Origin: JAMXLG01 sp963818925
Lineage (GTDB): Bacteria > Vulcanimicrobiota > Vulcanimicrobiia > Vulcanimicrobiales > Vulcanimicrobiaceae
Reading direction: 5' to 3'
Assembly: GCA_963818925.1 (NCBI GenBank)
Contig: CAWFTN010000002.1
Coordinates: 1-64,000 of the forward strand
DNA: 64,000 nt
Made by a program: the position numbers and the translations under genes. The notes under the pieces are model-generated. The model saw nothing but the letters and a program-made list of their open reading frames with translations. It was not told where the DNA came from and ran no database searches. Of this stretch, positions 26,822 through 36,108 are shown one piece after another (within the stretch, counting starts at the first letter, position 1; every line of letters starts with the position of its first letter).

Positions 26822-27358
26822 CTACGCGAACCGCACGCGGAGCGCGGAGAGGCGGGCATGGTAGAGATCGCCCTTCAAATTCCCGGCCCACATGACCATC
26901 GCGTTCTCGTTGTTGTCGCTGTAGTAACCCTTGCGCGTCGTGACGGTGGTGAAGCCGTATTTTCGATACAGTTGTTGCGCGGCAACGTTGCTCTCGCGCA
27001 CTTCCAGCGTCATCCACGCCGCCCCCCGCGCGATCGCTTCATCGATGAGCCGAAGCAACATCACTTCGCCGTATTTCTTCCCGCGAAACGCGGGATCGAC
27101 AGCAATCGTCGTAATGTGCGAATCTTCGAAAATTACCCAGATTCCGCCGTACGCCATGACCTTGCCGTCGATGCGTCCGACGTAGTAATGCGCGAGCTTG
27201 TTCGTCGTGAGTTCATTGTAAAACGCATCCGACGGCCATGTGGTGGAAAACGACGCGCGTTCGATGCGGAGAACTTCGGAGATGTCGCTTGCCGTCATCT
27301 GCGCGATGTCCATGCGTTCGGGCGTACCGGACGACGACGGCGTCAATTCGGCTTTCAT
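26822..27358 (-). CDS. rimI: Ribosomal-protein-alanine N-acetyltransferase-like GNAT
   Basis: A 178-residue GNAT. The acetyl-CoA loop is VDPAFRGKKYGEVMLLRL and the C-terminal strand is ESNVAAQQLYRKYGF with GYYSDNNENAMVM, both typical of RimI, which acetylates the N-terminus of ribosomal protein bS18. It shares ATGA with the end of tsaB. tsaB-rimI is a common bacterial pairing; some RimI proteins are fused to or act with the t6A machinery. Confidence 0.9.
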   Translation of the reverse strand: MKAELTPSSSGTPERMDIAQMTASDISEVLRIERASFSTTWPSDAFYNELTTNKLAHYYVGRIDGKVMAYGGIWVIFEDSHITTIAVDPAFRGKKYGEVMLLRLIDEAIARGAAWMTLEVRESNVAAQQLYRKYGFTTVTTRKGYYSDNNENAMVMWAGNLKGDLYHARLSALRVRFA

Positions 27359-28026
27359 CGTTTACGTTCTGTCGGACGAAACGTCGGAACATTTGCGGCG
27401 GGTGCCTCGCCGTAATCGGCGCGCACTTCGTGAATGGTATCTGCGACGCGCGCGTCAACGCCCGCGAGCGCAAACGCTGCGGCGGGTGGCGTAACGAGCG
27501 GGGGGCGAGACTTCACGATGAAACCGCCTTCGGCGAGATACGCGAATACGTCCTCCGGGGCGCCGAGAACCGCGAGCGGCCGTTCATCGGCCGGCGGCAG
27601 AATTTGTGGGAGGACTTCGCTTGCTTTCCCGGAGGCGCGGCGTTGCGTCGCGCCCTCGCGATAGCGCGCGGAGATAATCCCGGGGCGCCCGACGACCACG
27701 CTGAGGACCCGGTCGTCGTGGTGTCCGTATTCCAGCGCATCGAATGACGAGATTCCGGCCAGCGGTATGCGCCACGCTTGCGCCAAGGACTTCGCATACG
27801 CAATCGTGATGCGCAGTCCGGTAAAGCTGCCCGGCCCGATGCCGACTGCTATGCGATCCAGCTGCGCAGGCGTCACGTTTGCGCCGTCGAGCAACTCGCG
27901 TACAGCACCGAGCCCGGCTTCGAGCGCAACGTTGCCGGCAATCGAAATCGCGGCGGCAACGGTTTCGTCCACGGCGATGCTCGCAGAGAATCCTCCGAGC
28001 GCGCCGTCCAAGCCGAGAACCCTCAT
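27355..28026 (-). CDS. tsaB: tRNA t6A biosynthesis protein TsaB
   Basis: A 223-residue ASKHA-fold protein. TsaB is the scaffold partner of TsaD in making N6-threonylcarbamoyladenosine at tRNA position 37. The start LGLDGALGGFSASIA and the block IAVGIGPGSFTGLRI are diagnostic. It overlaps tsaE upstream and rimI downstream by 4 bp each. TsaD and TsaC are not in the window. Confidence 0.93.
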   Translation of the reverse strand: MRVLGLDGALGGFSASIAVDETVAAAISIAGNVALEAGLGAVRELLDGANVTPAQLDRIAVGIGPGSFTGLRITIAYAKSLAQAWRIPLAGISSFDALEYGHHDDRVLSVVVGRPGIISARYREGATQRRASGKASEVLPQILPPADERPLAVLGAPEDVFAYLAEGGFIVKSRPPLVTPPAAAFALAGVDARVADTIHEVRADYGEAPAANVPTFRPTERKR

Positions 28027-28454
28027 CGAATCGTCACCGCGCGCGGGCCCTCGCCTGAACCCACGATCGTTATCTCATACCGATGCTCGGGCAACAGATG
28101 CGGCGCGTGCGTCCACCACTCGATGAAGACGATGGAACTGCCGTCGAAGGCTTCGTCGAGGCCGAGTTCGGTAAGTTCCGCGGGATCGTCGATGCGATAG
28201 AGATCGAGATGATCGATCGGCGGATCGCCGTGATACCGATGCCAAAACGTGAACGTCGGGCTCGACGTCTGATCCTCGCCGTGGCGAGCGCGGACGGCGG
28301 CGCTCACGAACGTCGTCTTGCCGGCGCCCAACTCGCCCGAAAGGGCGACGACGTCGCCCGGGTGCAGCGAGGCGGCAAATTCGCTCGCAAAGTTTTCGAA
28401 TGCTTGCTGGGTTCCGAAAGTGCGCTCGCTTGCTGTGGCGAATGGATCGGCCAT
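28023..28454 (-). CDS. tsaE: tRNA t6A biosynthesis ATPase TsaE
   Basis: A 143-residue P-loop ATPase that drives turnover of the TsaB-TsaD complex. The Walker A is SGELGAGKTTFV, followed by SSPTFTFWHRY and HLDLYRIDDPAELTELGLDE, all family hallmarks, and IEWWTHAPHLLPEHR near the end. It is first in the leftward operon. Its ATG (28452-28454) overlaps the ATG of the divergent plus-strand gene within the palindrome CATG. Confidence 0.94.
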   Translation of the reverse strand: MADPFATASERTFGTQQAFENFASEFAASLHPGDVVALSGELGAGKTTFVSAAVRARHGEDQTSSPTFTFWHRYHGDPPIDHLDLYRIDDPAELTELGLDEAFDGSSIVFIEWWTHAPHLLPEHRYEITIVGSGEGPRAVTIR

Positions 28455-28779
28455 GTCGAGCGGCGATTTCGCAACGGAACTCCGTCAGTCCGTTGCCGAT
28501 CATCTTGCATTGATCCAAACTGCGGCCAACGCAGCGAAGGCGCGGATCGGAGAAGCCATTCCCTTGGCGCCGGCCGGCCCCGAACCGCTCGCGGTCTTCG
28601 ACGTTCCGGCTCCGTTCCAACCGCGCCCGGCCGTCGACTTTTTCGCCGATGGACCGATTTTTGACGACGTTGTTAGCCCGCCCGAGGCCCTGCCCGACGG
28701 AGCGATTGCATTCGACGACGGCGTCTCGATGAATGGCGTCGACGATGAGGGCATTCCCGTGTGGGAAGACGCGCCCTAG
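28453..28779 (+). CDS. Acidic hypothetical protein divergent from tsaE
   Basis: A 108-residue protein with an N-terminal helical stretch (FATELRQSVADHLALIQTAA) and a Pro/Asp-rich, probably disordered C-terminal half (DDVVSPPEALPDG, DDEGIPVWEDAP). No family is recognised. It starts on the same CATG as tsaE but on the opposite strand. Codon use matches the neighbours, which supports it being real. Confidence 0.55.
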   Translation: MSSGDFATELRQSVADHLALIQTAANAAKARIGEAIPLAPAGPEPLAVFDVPAPFQPRPAVDFFADGPIFDDVVSPPEALPDGAIAFDDGVSMNGVDDEGIPVWEDAP

Positions 28780-28793
28780 ACGGCGTATATATT

Positions 28794-28830
28794 AAAGAAA
28801 GCGGGGGCCGATTCCGGGCCCTCATTCTTT
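28794..28830 (+). terminator. Imperfect hairpin before gyrA
   Basis: AAAGAAAGCGGGGGCC and GGGCCCTCATTCTTT can pair with a few mismatches around a short loop, and the 3' arm ends in a T-rich run. It may end transcription of the small upstream gene or form a 5' leader structure for gyrA. The pairing is not perfect, so confidence is low. Confidence 0.35.
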
Positions 28831-28847
28831 GTGTCTAGCGAAGCAAA

Positions 28848-31349
28848 TTGAATAACGATATCGTCCAACCTGTAAACGTCGAAGACGAAATGCGGGAGAG
28901 CTATCTCTCTTACGCAATGTCCGTCATCGCGTCGCGCGCACTCCCTGACGTGCGCGACGGTCTCAAGCCCGTCCAACGCCGCATCCTCTACGCAATGCGC
29001 GATATGGGCATGGACCCTACCAAACAGCACCGCAAATGCGCCGGTATCATCGGCGAAGTACTCAAGAGCTATCACCCTCATGGTGACAGCTCCGTTTATG
29101 ACGCGCTCGTGCGCATGGCGCAGGATTTCACGCTGCGCTATCCCCTCGTCGACGGCCACGGTAACTTCGGCTCGATCGATCCCGATCCGCCCGCTGCCTA
29201 CCGTTATACGGAAGCGCGTCTCGGACGGCTTTCGCTCGAGCTGCTGACCGACATCGAAAAAGACACCGTTCCGTTCGTCGCAAACTTCGACAATCAAGGT
29301 ACGGAGCCGACCGTTCTTCCGGGCAAGCTCCCCCAGTTGCTCGTCAACGGTTCGAGCGGCATCGCGGTCGGCATGGCGACGAACATCCCGCCGCACAACT
29401 TGACCGAGATCTCCGATGCGATCGCGCTGCTCATCGACAATCCGAACGCCACCGACGACGAGCTGTGCGACATCGTCAAAGGCCCGGACTTTCCGACCGG
29501 CGGCGAGATTCTCGGCCACGAAGCGATTCGCGAAGCATATAAGACAGGTCGCGGTTCGATCACGATGCGTGGTAAGGCCGAGATCGTTGAAGAGCGCGGC
29601 AAGCACAAAATCATCATTACGGAAATTCCGTACCAGGTATATAAGGGCCGCATTGTAGAGTCGATTGCGGAAGCGCACGCGGAGAAACGTATTCAAGGCA
29701 TATCCGCGCTGCATGACGAGTCGAACCGCAAAGGTATGCGCGTCGTCGTCGAGCTGCAGAAGACCGCGACGCCGAAAGTCGTGCTCAATCAGCTCTTCAA
29801 GCATACGCCGCTGCAGTCGAGCTTCGGCTTCAACATGCTTGCGCTCGTGCCGGTCGGCGAACCGCGTTCTGACGGATCGGTCGCGCTCGAGCCGCAAGTG
29901 CTCACGCTCAAGCAATTGCTCGAGCACTTCATCGCCTATCGCAAAGACGTCGTCACGCGCCGTACGCGCTACGATTTGCGCAAGGCCGAAGAGCGTGCCC
30001 ATCTGCTCGAAGGCTACCGCATTGCGCTCGACAACATCGATGAAGTCATTGAGATCGTCCGCGGCAGTCAGACAACAGACGAAGCGAAGACGAAACTCTC
30101 ATCGCGTTTCGGGCTCTCCGACATCCAGTCGCAAGCGATCGTCGACATGCGTCTGCGCACCCTTGTCGGCCTCGAACGGCAGAAGATCGAGGACGAGTAC
30201 ACCGAGCTCATCAAACTGATCGCGGAATTGCAGGACATCCTGAAGAGTCCGCTCCGCATTGCCGGCATCGTCCGGACGGAAACGCTGGATCTTAAGAAGC
30301 GCTTCGGCGACGAGCGCCGCACGGAAGTGCATCCGGCTGAAGACGAGATCTCCATCGAGCAGCTCGTTCCGAACGTCGACGTCGTCGTGACGTACACGGT
30401 CGGCGGCTACATCAAGCGCGTTTCAGTCGACACGTTCCGCACGCAGAATCGCGGCGGACGCGGCGTCACGGGTATCGCGAACTTGAAGCGCGAGGATGTC
30501 GTGCGCAACTTCTTCGTGACGAAGACGCACGATCACGTGCTGTTCTTCACGAACAAGGGACGCGCATATCGCCTGCGCGGCTACGAGATTCCGGACACGA
30601 CGCGGACCGCGCGTGGAACGGCACTCGTCAATCTGCTGACACTTCCGCCGGGTGAAGCTGTCACTGCGGTATTCCCGATCCACGAGTTCACCGACGGGCG
30701 CTACATGGTGATGGTTACGAACCAAGGCGTCATCAAGAAGACACCGCTCACCGAGTTTGCGAACGTTCGCCGCAACGGTCTCAACGCGATCAATCTCGAC
30801 GCAGGCGACGAACTGCTCGCGGTCGATCTCTCGGACGGCACGCGTGACATCATTCTCGCGTCGACGCAAGGCATGGCCGTGCACTTCAATGAGAAAGACG
30901 TGCGTCCGATGGGGCGCAACGCGCGCGGCGTGAAGGCGATGACGCTCGACGACAGCGACACGATCGTCGCAATGGACGTCATCGAACCGGAGCGCAAAGA
31001 GGTGCTGCTCGTGACGTCGCAGGCGTTCGGCAAACGCACTCCGATCGACGACTACCGCCATACTTCTCGGGGCGGCAAGGGCGTCAAAGCCTTTGCACGC
31101 GAACGCGAAGACATCGGCCAAGTCGTCGACCAGATCATGGTCTCGCCCGAGGATCAAGTCTTGATGATCACGAGCGGCAACCAAGTCATCCGCCTCAACG
31201 TGAAGGACATCCGGAGAGCGGGACGCTCGACGAAGGGCGTACGCTTGCAGCGGCTTGGCGAAGGCGACGAAGTGATTGCCATTACCAACCTCGGGAAACA
31301 AGCCGAGCTAGTGACGGGTATCACCGGAGAACCGGCGGAGTTCGACTGA
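28848..31349 (+). CDS. gyrA: DNA gyrase subunit A
   Basis: An 833-residue type II topoisomerase subunit that cuts and rejoins DNA to add negative supercoils. The catalytic Tyr is in AAYRYTEARL (about residue 123). The quinolone region reads HGDSSVYDALVRMAQ, keeping Ser and Asp at the positions of the usual resistance changes. The C-terminal beta-pinwheel carries the GyrA-box-like QNRGGRGVTG at about 530. The start is TTG at 28848. gyrB is not in the window. The same domains occur in ParC, but the box and length favour GyrA. Confidence 0.95.
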   Translation: MNNDIVQPVNVEDEMRESYLSYAMSVIASRALPDVRDGLKPVQRRILYAMRDMGMDPTKQHRKCAGIIGEVLKSYHPHGDSSVYDALVRMAQDFTLRYPLVDGHGNFGSIDPDPPAAYRYTEARLGRLSLELLTDIEKDTVPFVANFDNQGTEPTVLPGKLPQLLVNGSSGIAVGMATNIPPHNLTEISDAIALLIDNPNATDDELCDIVKGPDFPTGGEILGHEAIREAYKTGRGSITMRGKAEIVEERGKHKIIITEIPYQVYKGRIVESIAEAHAEKRIQGISALHDESNRKGMRVVVELQKTATPKVVLNQLFKHTPLQSSFGFNMLALVPVGEPRSDGSVALEPQVLTLKQLLEHFIAYRKDVVTRRTRYDLRKAEERAHLLEGYRIALDNIDEVIEIVRGSQTTDEAKTKLSSRFGLSDIQSQAIVDMRLRTLVGLERQKIEDEYTELIKLIAELQDILKSPLRIAGIVRTETLDLKKRFGDERRTEVHPAEDEISIEQLVPNVDVVVTYTVGGYIKRVSVDTFRTQNRGGRGVTGIANLKREDVVRNFFVTKTHDHVLFFTNKGRAYRLRGYEIPDTTRTARGTALVNLLTLPPGEAVTAVFPIHEFTDGRYMVMVTNQGVIKKTPLTEFANVRRNGLNAINLDAGDELLAVDLSDGTRDIILASTQGMAVHFNEKDVRPMGRNARGVKAMTLDDSDTIVAMDVIEPERKEVLLVTSQAFGKRTPIDDYRHTSRGGKGVKAFAREREDIGQVVDQIMVSPEDQVLMITSGNQVIRLNVKDIRRAGRSTKGVRLQRLGEGDEVIAITNLGKQAELVTGITGEPAEFD

Positions 31350-31404
31350 AACCCATCACCCTCGGCTGAGGGTCTGATTGAGCGGAGGTAGTATTCAAGT
31401 AGTT

Positions 31405-31731
31405 ATGAGCGCATTGCCAGACGTTACGCAAGGTAACTTTCAGAACGAGGTGTTGGGTGCGTCCCAACCCGTTCTCGTCGATTTCTGGGCACCATGGTGT
31501 GGCCCGTGCCGCATGCTCTCGCCCGTCGTCGAGAAGGTCGCTTCCGCGAACACGGGCAAGGCGAAATTCGTCAAGTTGAATACCGATGAAAATCCGAGCA
31601 TTGCGGGGCAGTATCAGGTCTCGGGAATCCCGTGCCTGATTCTCTTCAAAGACGGTCAGCCCGTCGACCGCATCGTGGGATACGTTCCGGAGAACGTCAT
31701 CTCGTCGATGCTCGCGAAGCACGTCGCGTAA
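31405..31731 (+). CDS. trxA: Thioredoxin
   Basis: A 108-residue thioredoxin with active site FWAPWCGPCRMLSPV, the cis-Pro segment SGIPCLILFKDGQ and the usual C-terminal helix. It reduces protein disulfides with electrons from thioredoxin reductase. ATG at 31405 begins at the normal family position; TTG at 31378 would add nine odd residues. It carries an extra Cys just before Leu in the cis-Pro loop (GIPCL). It ends 4 bp before selA, so selenocysteine synthesis may be co-transcribed with a redox protein. Confidence 0.93.
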   Translation: MSALPDVTQGNFQNEVLGASQPVLVDFWAPWCGPCRMLSPVVEKVASANTGKAKFVKLNTDENPSIAGQYQVSGIPCLILFKDGQPVDRIVGYVPENVISSMLAKHVA

Positions 31732-31735
31732 GCAC

Positions 31736-33073
31736 GTGAACGTGTTCCGCGGGGTACCCGCGGTGCATACGATCCTGGAACATCCGGCGGTTGCGCCCTA
31801 CGAGTCTCTCGTGGGGCGCGCCGCTTTACGTGCAGCAGTCGGCTTCGAGCTCGACCGCGTGCGCGCGGATCGCGACGGCGCGCCGCTCGAACTGATCGTG
31901 GAGCGCGTCGTCGAGCGCGTCGACCGGCAGGCCGCAGCAGAACTGCGCGGTGTCATCAATGCGACCGGCACCGTGCTGCACACGAATCTCGGCCGCGCGC
32001 CGATCGCCGAATCGGCATTTACGCATGCGTGGAGCGTGAGCCGCGGGTATTCCAATCTCGAGTTTGATCTCGTCGCGGGGCAGCGCGGTTCGCGCTACGA
32101 TCGCGCGACGGCGATTCTGTGCGAACTCACCGGCGCGCAGGATGCAATCGTCGTCAACAATTGCGCCGCTGCGATTCTGTTGATTCTGGATACGTTCGCG
32201 CGCGAAGCTGAAGTCATCATCGCGCGCAATCAGTTGATCGAGGTGGGCGGCGGCTTTCGCCTCCCCGATGTACTTGCGCGCAGCGGCGCGCGTCTGGTTG
32301 AAGCCGGTGCGACGAACAAGGTTTACGTTGCGGACTACGAACGGGCGCTTACGCCGCGCACGGCGCTGCTGTTCCGTTCGCACCAGTCGAATTTTACGAT
32401 GGATGGGTTTATTGCCGACGTGAGCGGCGCCGAACTCGCGTCGCTCGGAAAGCGTGCCGGCGTTCCGAGCGTCGAGGATCTCGGGACCGGCGCGCTCGTC
32501 GATTTGACGGAATACGGCTTGCCGCGCGAACGCACTCTGCAAGAGGCGATCGCGGATGGACTCTCGCTCGTCACGTGTTCCGGCGATAAATTGCTCGGCG
32601 GACCGCAGGCGGGAATCATCGCGGGCGAGCGATGGGCGATCGCGCGGTTGCGCAGTAACCCGCTCATACGGGCGTTGCGCGTGGATAAGGTAACGCTTGC
32701 GCTGCTTGCGCAAACCCTGCGGTTGTATCGTAATGCCGAAACTCGGAAATCGATACCGCTCTTGCGGATGCTTTCCACATCGCTGGATGCCTTACGCGAA
32801 CGCGCTGATCGCGTCGCGTCGACCATTCCCAACGCGAACGTTATAGAATGCGACGGTTTCGTCGGCGGCGGGTCGTTGCCGCAGGCGCGGATCGCTTCAA
32901 TTGGCGTTGCGATTGCAACTCCGCACGCCGCGGAGCTTGCGGAACGGTTGCGCGCATGGCGGCTGCCGATCGTTGCGCGCATTGACGACGACCGCGTGGT
33001 CCTCGATATGCGAACCGTGTTTCCGGATCAAGACCGTGAGATCGTCTCCGCCTTTATCGATCTTCTCTCATAG
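31736..33073 (+). CDS. selA: L-seryl-tRNA(Sec) selenium transferase
   Basis: SelA is a PLP enzyme that turns Ser-tRNA(Sec) into Sec-tRNA(Sec) with selenophosphate. The 445 residues include INATGTVLHTNLGRAPIAES, the cofactor region with SRGYSNLEFDLVAGQRGSRY, and the PLP-binding Lys in TCSGDKLLGGPQAG (about residue 285). The length matches the bacterial family. GTG at 31736 is the start. It lies 9 bp before selB. Its partner tRNA is present in the window at 51205-51298. Confidence 0.95.
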   Translation: MNVFRGVPAVHTILEHPAVAPYESLVGRAALRAAVGFELDRVRADRDGAPLELIVERVVERVDRQAAAELRGVINATGTVLHTNLGRAPIAESAFTHAWSVSRGYSNLEFDLVAGQRGSRYDRATAILCELTGAQDAIVVNNCAAAILLILDTFAREAEVIIARNQLIEVGGGFRLPDVLARSGARLVEAGATNKVYVADYERALTPRTALLFRSHQSNFTMDGFIADVSGAELASLGKRAGVPSVEDLGTGALVDLTEYGLPRERTLQEAIADGLSLVTCSGDKLLGGPQAGIIAGERWAIARLRSNPLIRALRVDKVTLALLAQTLRLYRNAETRKSIPLLRMLSTSLDALRERADRVASTIPNANVIECDGFVGGGSLPQARIASIGVAIATPHAAELAERLRAWRLPIVARIDDDRVVLDMRTVFPDQDREIVSAFIDLLS

Positions 33074-33082
33074 GCTTCCTAC

Positions 33083-34972
33083 ATGCATATCATTGGAACG
33101 GCCGGTCACGTCGATCACGGCAAATCGTCGCTCGTTACCGCGCTGACGGGAACCAATCCCGATCGCTGGATCGAAGAACAAGTGCGCGGCATGACGCTCG
33201 ATCTCGGCTTTGCGCGCCTGCAGTTCGACGACGGCAGCGAAGCAGGAATAGTCGACGTGCCGGGCCATGCGCGCTTTTTGCACAATATGCTCGCAGGCGC
33301 TGCCGGAATGGAAGTGCTGCTACTCGTTATTGCGGCCAACGAAGGCGTGATGCCGCAAACGATCGAGCATTTGCAAATCCTGCGGTATCTCAACGTGCAG
33401 CGCATCGTCGTCGCACTAACGAAGATGGACCTCATTCCGCCGGAGCGTAAAGGCGATGTGTGCCGTTTGATGCACGGCGCGCTGCAAGGTACGATCGCGG
33501 AGAATGCGCCGATCTTTGCCGTCTCGACTATCACCGGTGAGAATCTGGACGTACTGAAGCTCGGTCTCCAGTTTGAACTTTCGGCACTGCAGGCACGCGA
33601 TGCCGATGCGCCGGTGTATATGCCGGTCGATCGCGTCTTCTCGTTAGCCGGACGCGGAACGATCGTGACCGGGACGCTGATGCAAGGACGCGTCAAAACC
33701 GGCGACACGCTCGCGCTCGAACCGCGCGGTGCAGCAGTACGCGTTCGCAGCGTGCACGTCTTCGGCGAAGCGCGCGACGAGGTCTTCGGCGGAACGCGGG
33801 TTGCCATCAATGTGCCCGGTATCGAAACACGCGATATTGCGCGAGGCGAGGTGATTGCCGACAAGCAATTCCAATCGCGCTCGACGTTCAACGTTGCCTT
33901 CACACCGCTCGACGAGGCAATCGGAGCGATTAAACGGCGTACGCCGGTGCGCGCGCACATCGGTTCCGCGGAAATTCTCGGAACGCTCGTCCTGACGGCC
34001 GCGCCGGAACGTAGCGAAACGGCGCGTGGTGAATTGTTTCTCAAAGCGCCCGTGCTCGCGTTTCCCGGCGTTCGATTCGTGCTGCGGCGCGTCTCGCCGA
34101 AGACGCTGCTCGGCGGCGGCGAGATCGTCGGCCTCGACTCCACCGCACCGGTACTCGATGCGCGTGACTCGGCACTCGGCGCAGTTCTCGAAGCGCTACG
34201 CGAGTGTGGAAACGATCCCGCTGAAGCGCGCGAGATCGCATTCGCCACGAATCTTCGCGAAGATGCGGTACAACGCGCGCTCGGGACGTTGCTGGAAAAC
34301 GGCGAGGCCGTCAAGGTGCTGCGCCCCGAAGCGTATCTCGCTGCGAACGCCGCGCAGGAGCAGCTCGATGCTGTTCTCACAACGCTGGCGGCGTCGCACG
34401 AGCGCGAACCGTGGTCGGTCGGCATGACGTCGCTGACATTGTCGCGCGCGCTACAGATAGATGAGAAGAAGCTGATGCGGCTCCTCACCGCATTTGCTGA
34501 CGAAGGCCGTGTGTCGCATCGCAGCGGTTACTATGCGGCGACGGATCATGTGCCGAAGCTCAGTAACGAACAACGAGCGTTCTTCGACCGTGCAGTTCCG
34601 GTCGATCCCGAGTCCCCGTTCGTGCCCGTAGATTTTGAGACCGTTGCAAGAGAAGCAAAGGCCGGTGCATCCACCGGCTTGCCGAAAGCCTTCGAAACGC
34701 TGCTCGTACGCGGCGTCTTGGTTCACGTGGGCGAATCGCTTTATCGCGGATCGCAGATCGAACAGATCCATCGCCGCATCGAATCGTTCATCGTTCGTAA
34801 CGGCCGCATGACGATGGCGGAATTTCGCGACCTGCTCGGCACGTCGCGCAAGTACGCCGTGCCGCTCTTGGAGTGGTTCGACGGCCGCGGCATCACCGTG
34901 CGCAGCGGCGATTATCGCATGCTTCGTACGCGCTCGTCGACCTTCTCAGCGAACGTTAAACAAGGCCAGTAG
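33083..34972 (+). CDS. selB: Selenocysteine-specific elongation factor
   Basis: SelB delivers Sec-tRNA(Sec) to UGA codons marked by a SECIS hairpin. The 629 residues have an EF-Tu-like GTPase (G1 GTAGHVDHGKSSLV, G3 VDVPGHARF, G4 LTKMDLIPP), beta-barrel domains 2 and 3, and four C-terminal winged helices for SECIS binding, ending GTSRKYAVPLLEWFDGRGIT. It follows selA by 9 bp and precedes adenine deaminase by 26 bp. Confidence 0.95.
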   Translation: MHIIGTAGHVDHGKSSLVTALTGTNPDRWIEEQVRGMTLDLGFARLQFDDGSEAGIVDVPGHARFLHNMLAGAAGMEVLLLVIAANEGVMPQTIEHLQILRYLNVQRIVVALTKMDLIPPERKGDVCRLMHGALQGTIAENAPIFAVSTITGENLDVLKLGLQFELSALQARDADAPVYMPVDRVFSLAGRGTIVTGTLMQGRVKTGDTLALEPRGAAVRVRSVHVFGEARDEVFGGTRVAINVPGIETRDIARGEVIADKQFQSRSTFNVAFTPLDEAIGAIKRRTPVRAHIGSAEILGTLVLTAAPERSETARGELFLKAPVLAFPGVRFVLRRVSPKTLLGGGEIVGLDSTAPVLDARDSALGAVLEALRECGNDPAEAREIAFATNLREDAVQRALGTLLENGEAVKVLRPEAYLAANAAQEQLDAVLTTLAASHEREPWSVGMTSLTLSRALQIDEKKLMRLLTAFADEGRVSHRSGYYAATDHVPKLSNEQRAFFDRAVPVDPESPFVPVDFETVAREAKAGASTGLPKAFETLLVRGVLVHVGESLYRGSQIEQIHRRIESFIVRNGRMTMAEFRDLLGTSRKYAVPLLEWFDGRGITVRSGDYRMLRTRSSTFSANVKQGQ

Positions 34973-34998
34973 CTGCGCACTGTCGTACTTCGAACGCA

Positions 34999-36003
34999 GT
35001 GATCGACGCGCTCAAACTTCCGAAAGCGGAGCTCCACCTTCACATCGAAGGTACGTTCGAGCCCGAATTGATCTTTACGATCGCCGAACGTAACCGTATC
35101 CCGCTGGAGTATTCTTCGGTTGACACGCTTCGGGCGGCCTACAACTTTACCGATTTGCAGTCATTCCTCGATATATATTACGCGGGGATGAACGTGCTGC
35201 GGACCGAGGCGGATTTCTACGATCTCACGATTGCGTACCTGAGGCGCACGCACGCGCAAAACGTGCGCCATGCCGAGATCTTCTTCGACCCACAGGCGCA
35301 TACCAGCCGCGGCGTCGCGTTTCACACGGTTGTCGAGGGAATCACGGCAGGACTTCGCGAGGGACAAGCGCGCTTCAACATCACGTCGCATCTCATCATG
35401 TGCTTCTTGCGCGATCAATCCGTGGCGTCCGCCATGGATACGCTCGATCTCGCAATTCCGTATCGCGACCGCATCATCGCCGTCGGGTTGGATTCCGCCG
35501 AGCGCGGCAATCCGCCCTCGAAGTTTCTCACCGTCTTCGATCGCGCGCGCGCCGAAGGCTTTCTGACGGTTGCGCATGCGGGCGAAGAGGGCCCGTCCGA
35601 ATACGTGTGGGAGGCGCTCGACCTTCTACGCGTATCGCGCATCGATCACGGCATTCGCAGTCTGGAAGATCCGCAGCTCATCGAACGTCTGCGCAGGCAA
35701 CGCGTTCCGTTGACTGTGTGTCCGCTCTCGAACGTCCGGTTACGCGTCGTTCCGGATCTCTCGCATCATCCGCTCAAACGCATGCTCGATGCAGGGTTGT
35801 TGGTAACGGTGAATTCCGACGATCCTGCCTATTTCGGCGGCTATGCGGGCGACAATTTCGTGCAGGCCGGCGCGGCGTTGCATTTAAACGATTACGATCT
35901 CGTGACGCTCGCGCGTAATTCGTTCGAAGCCTCGTTCATCGACGACGTGACGAAACGCGGGTTTCTCGATGAGATCGATAACCGGATAGCAGCACTTCGT
36001 TAG
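34999..36003 (+). CDS. Adenine deaminase (adenosine deaminase family)
   Basis: A 334-residue zinc-dependent deaminase. The metal ligands are in ELHLHIEGT (HxH), VAHAGEEG and VNSDDPAYFGGY (final Asp pair). The phrase HIEGTFEPELIF together with SDDPAYFGGY is typical of the adenine-deaminase branch (Aah1-like) rather than adenosine deaminase, which usually has HLDGxxxP and SLNTDDP. It would convert adenine to hypoxanthine for purine salvage. GTG at 34999 is the start. The substrate call is from motif comparison only. Confidence 0.85.
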   Translation: MIDALKLPKAELHLHIEGTFEPELIFTIAERNRIPLEYSSVDTLRAAYNFTDLQSFLDIYYAGMNVLRTEADFYDLTIAYLRRTHAQNVRHAEIFFDPQAHTSRGVAFHTVVEGITAGLREGQARFNITSHLIMCFLRDQSVASAMDTLDLAIPYRDRIIAVGLDSAERGNPPSKFLTVFDRARAEGFLTVAHAGEEGPSEYVWEALDLLRVSRIDHGIRSLEDPQLIERLRRQRVPLTVCPLSNVRLRVVPDLSHHPLKRMLDAGLLVTVNSDDPAYFGGYAGDNFVQAGAALHLNDYDLVTLARNSFEASFIDDVTKRGFLDEIDNRIAALR

Positions 36004-36108
36004 ACCGGGATTAGAAAACGCGCGCCCGCGTGCTTGCCTATAGGACACTGCGATGTGACGCGCCTATGCTAGCGGTAAGAGAGACCCGCTGCGAATCCTG
36101 GAGGCGCC

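Noticed and set aside
28776..30002. 408-codon minus-strand frame opposite gyrA
   Set aside because: It is the complement of strongly conserved gyrA and has His/Arg/Asp-rich composition typical of antisense frames in GC-rich DNA.
31350..31404. Possible riboswitch before thioredoxin
   Set aside because: The gap is short and only a weak CCTCGGCTGAGG palindrome is visible; no known class fits.
33115..34488. 457-codon minus-strand frame opposite selB
   Set aside because: Antisense shadow: Ser/Arg/Ala-rich with no domain, while selB is fully conserved on the other strand.
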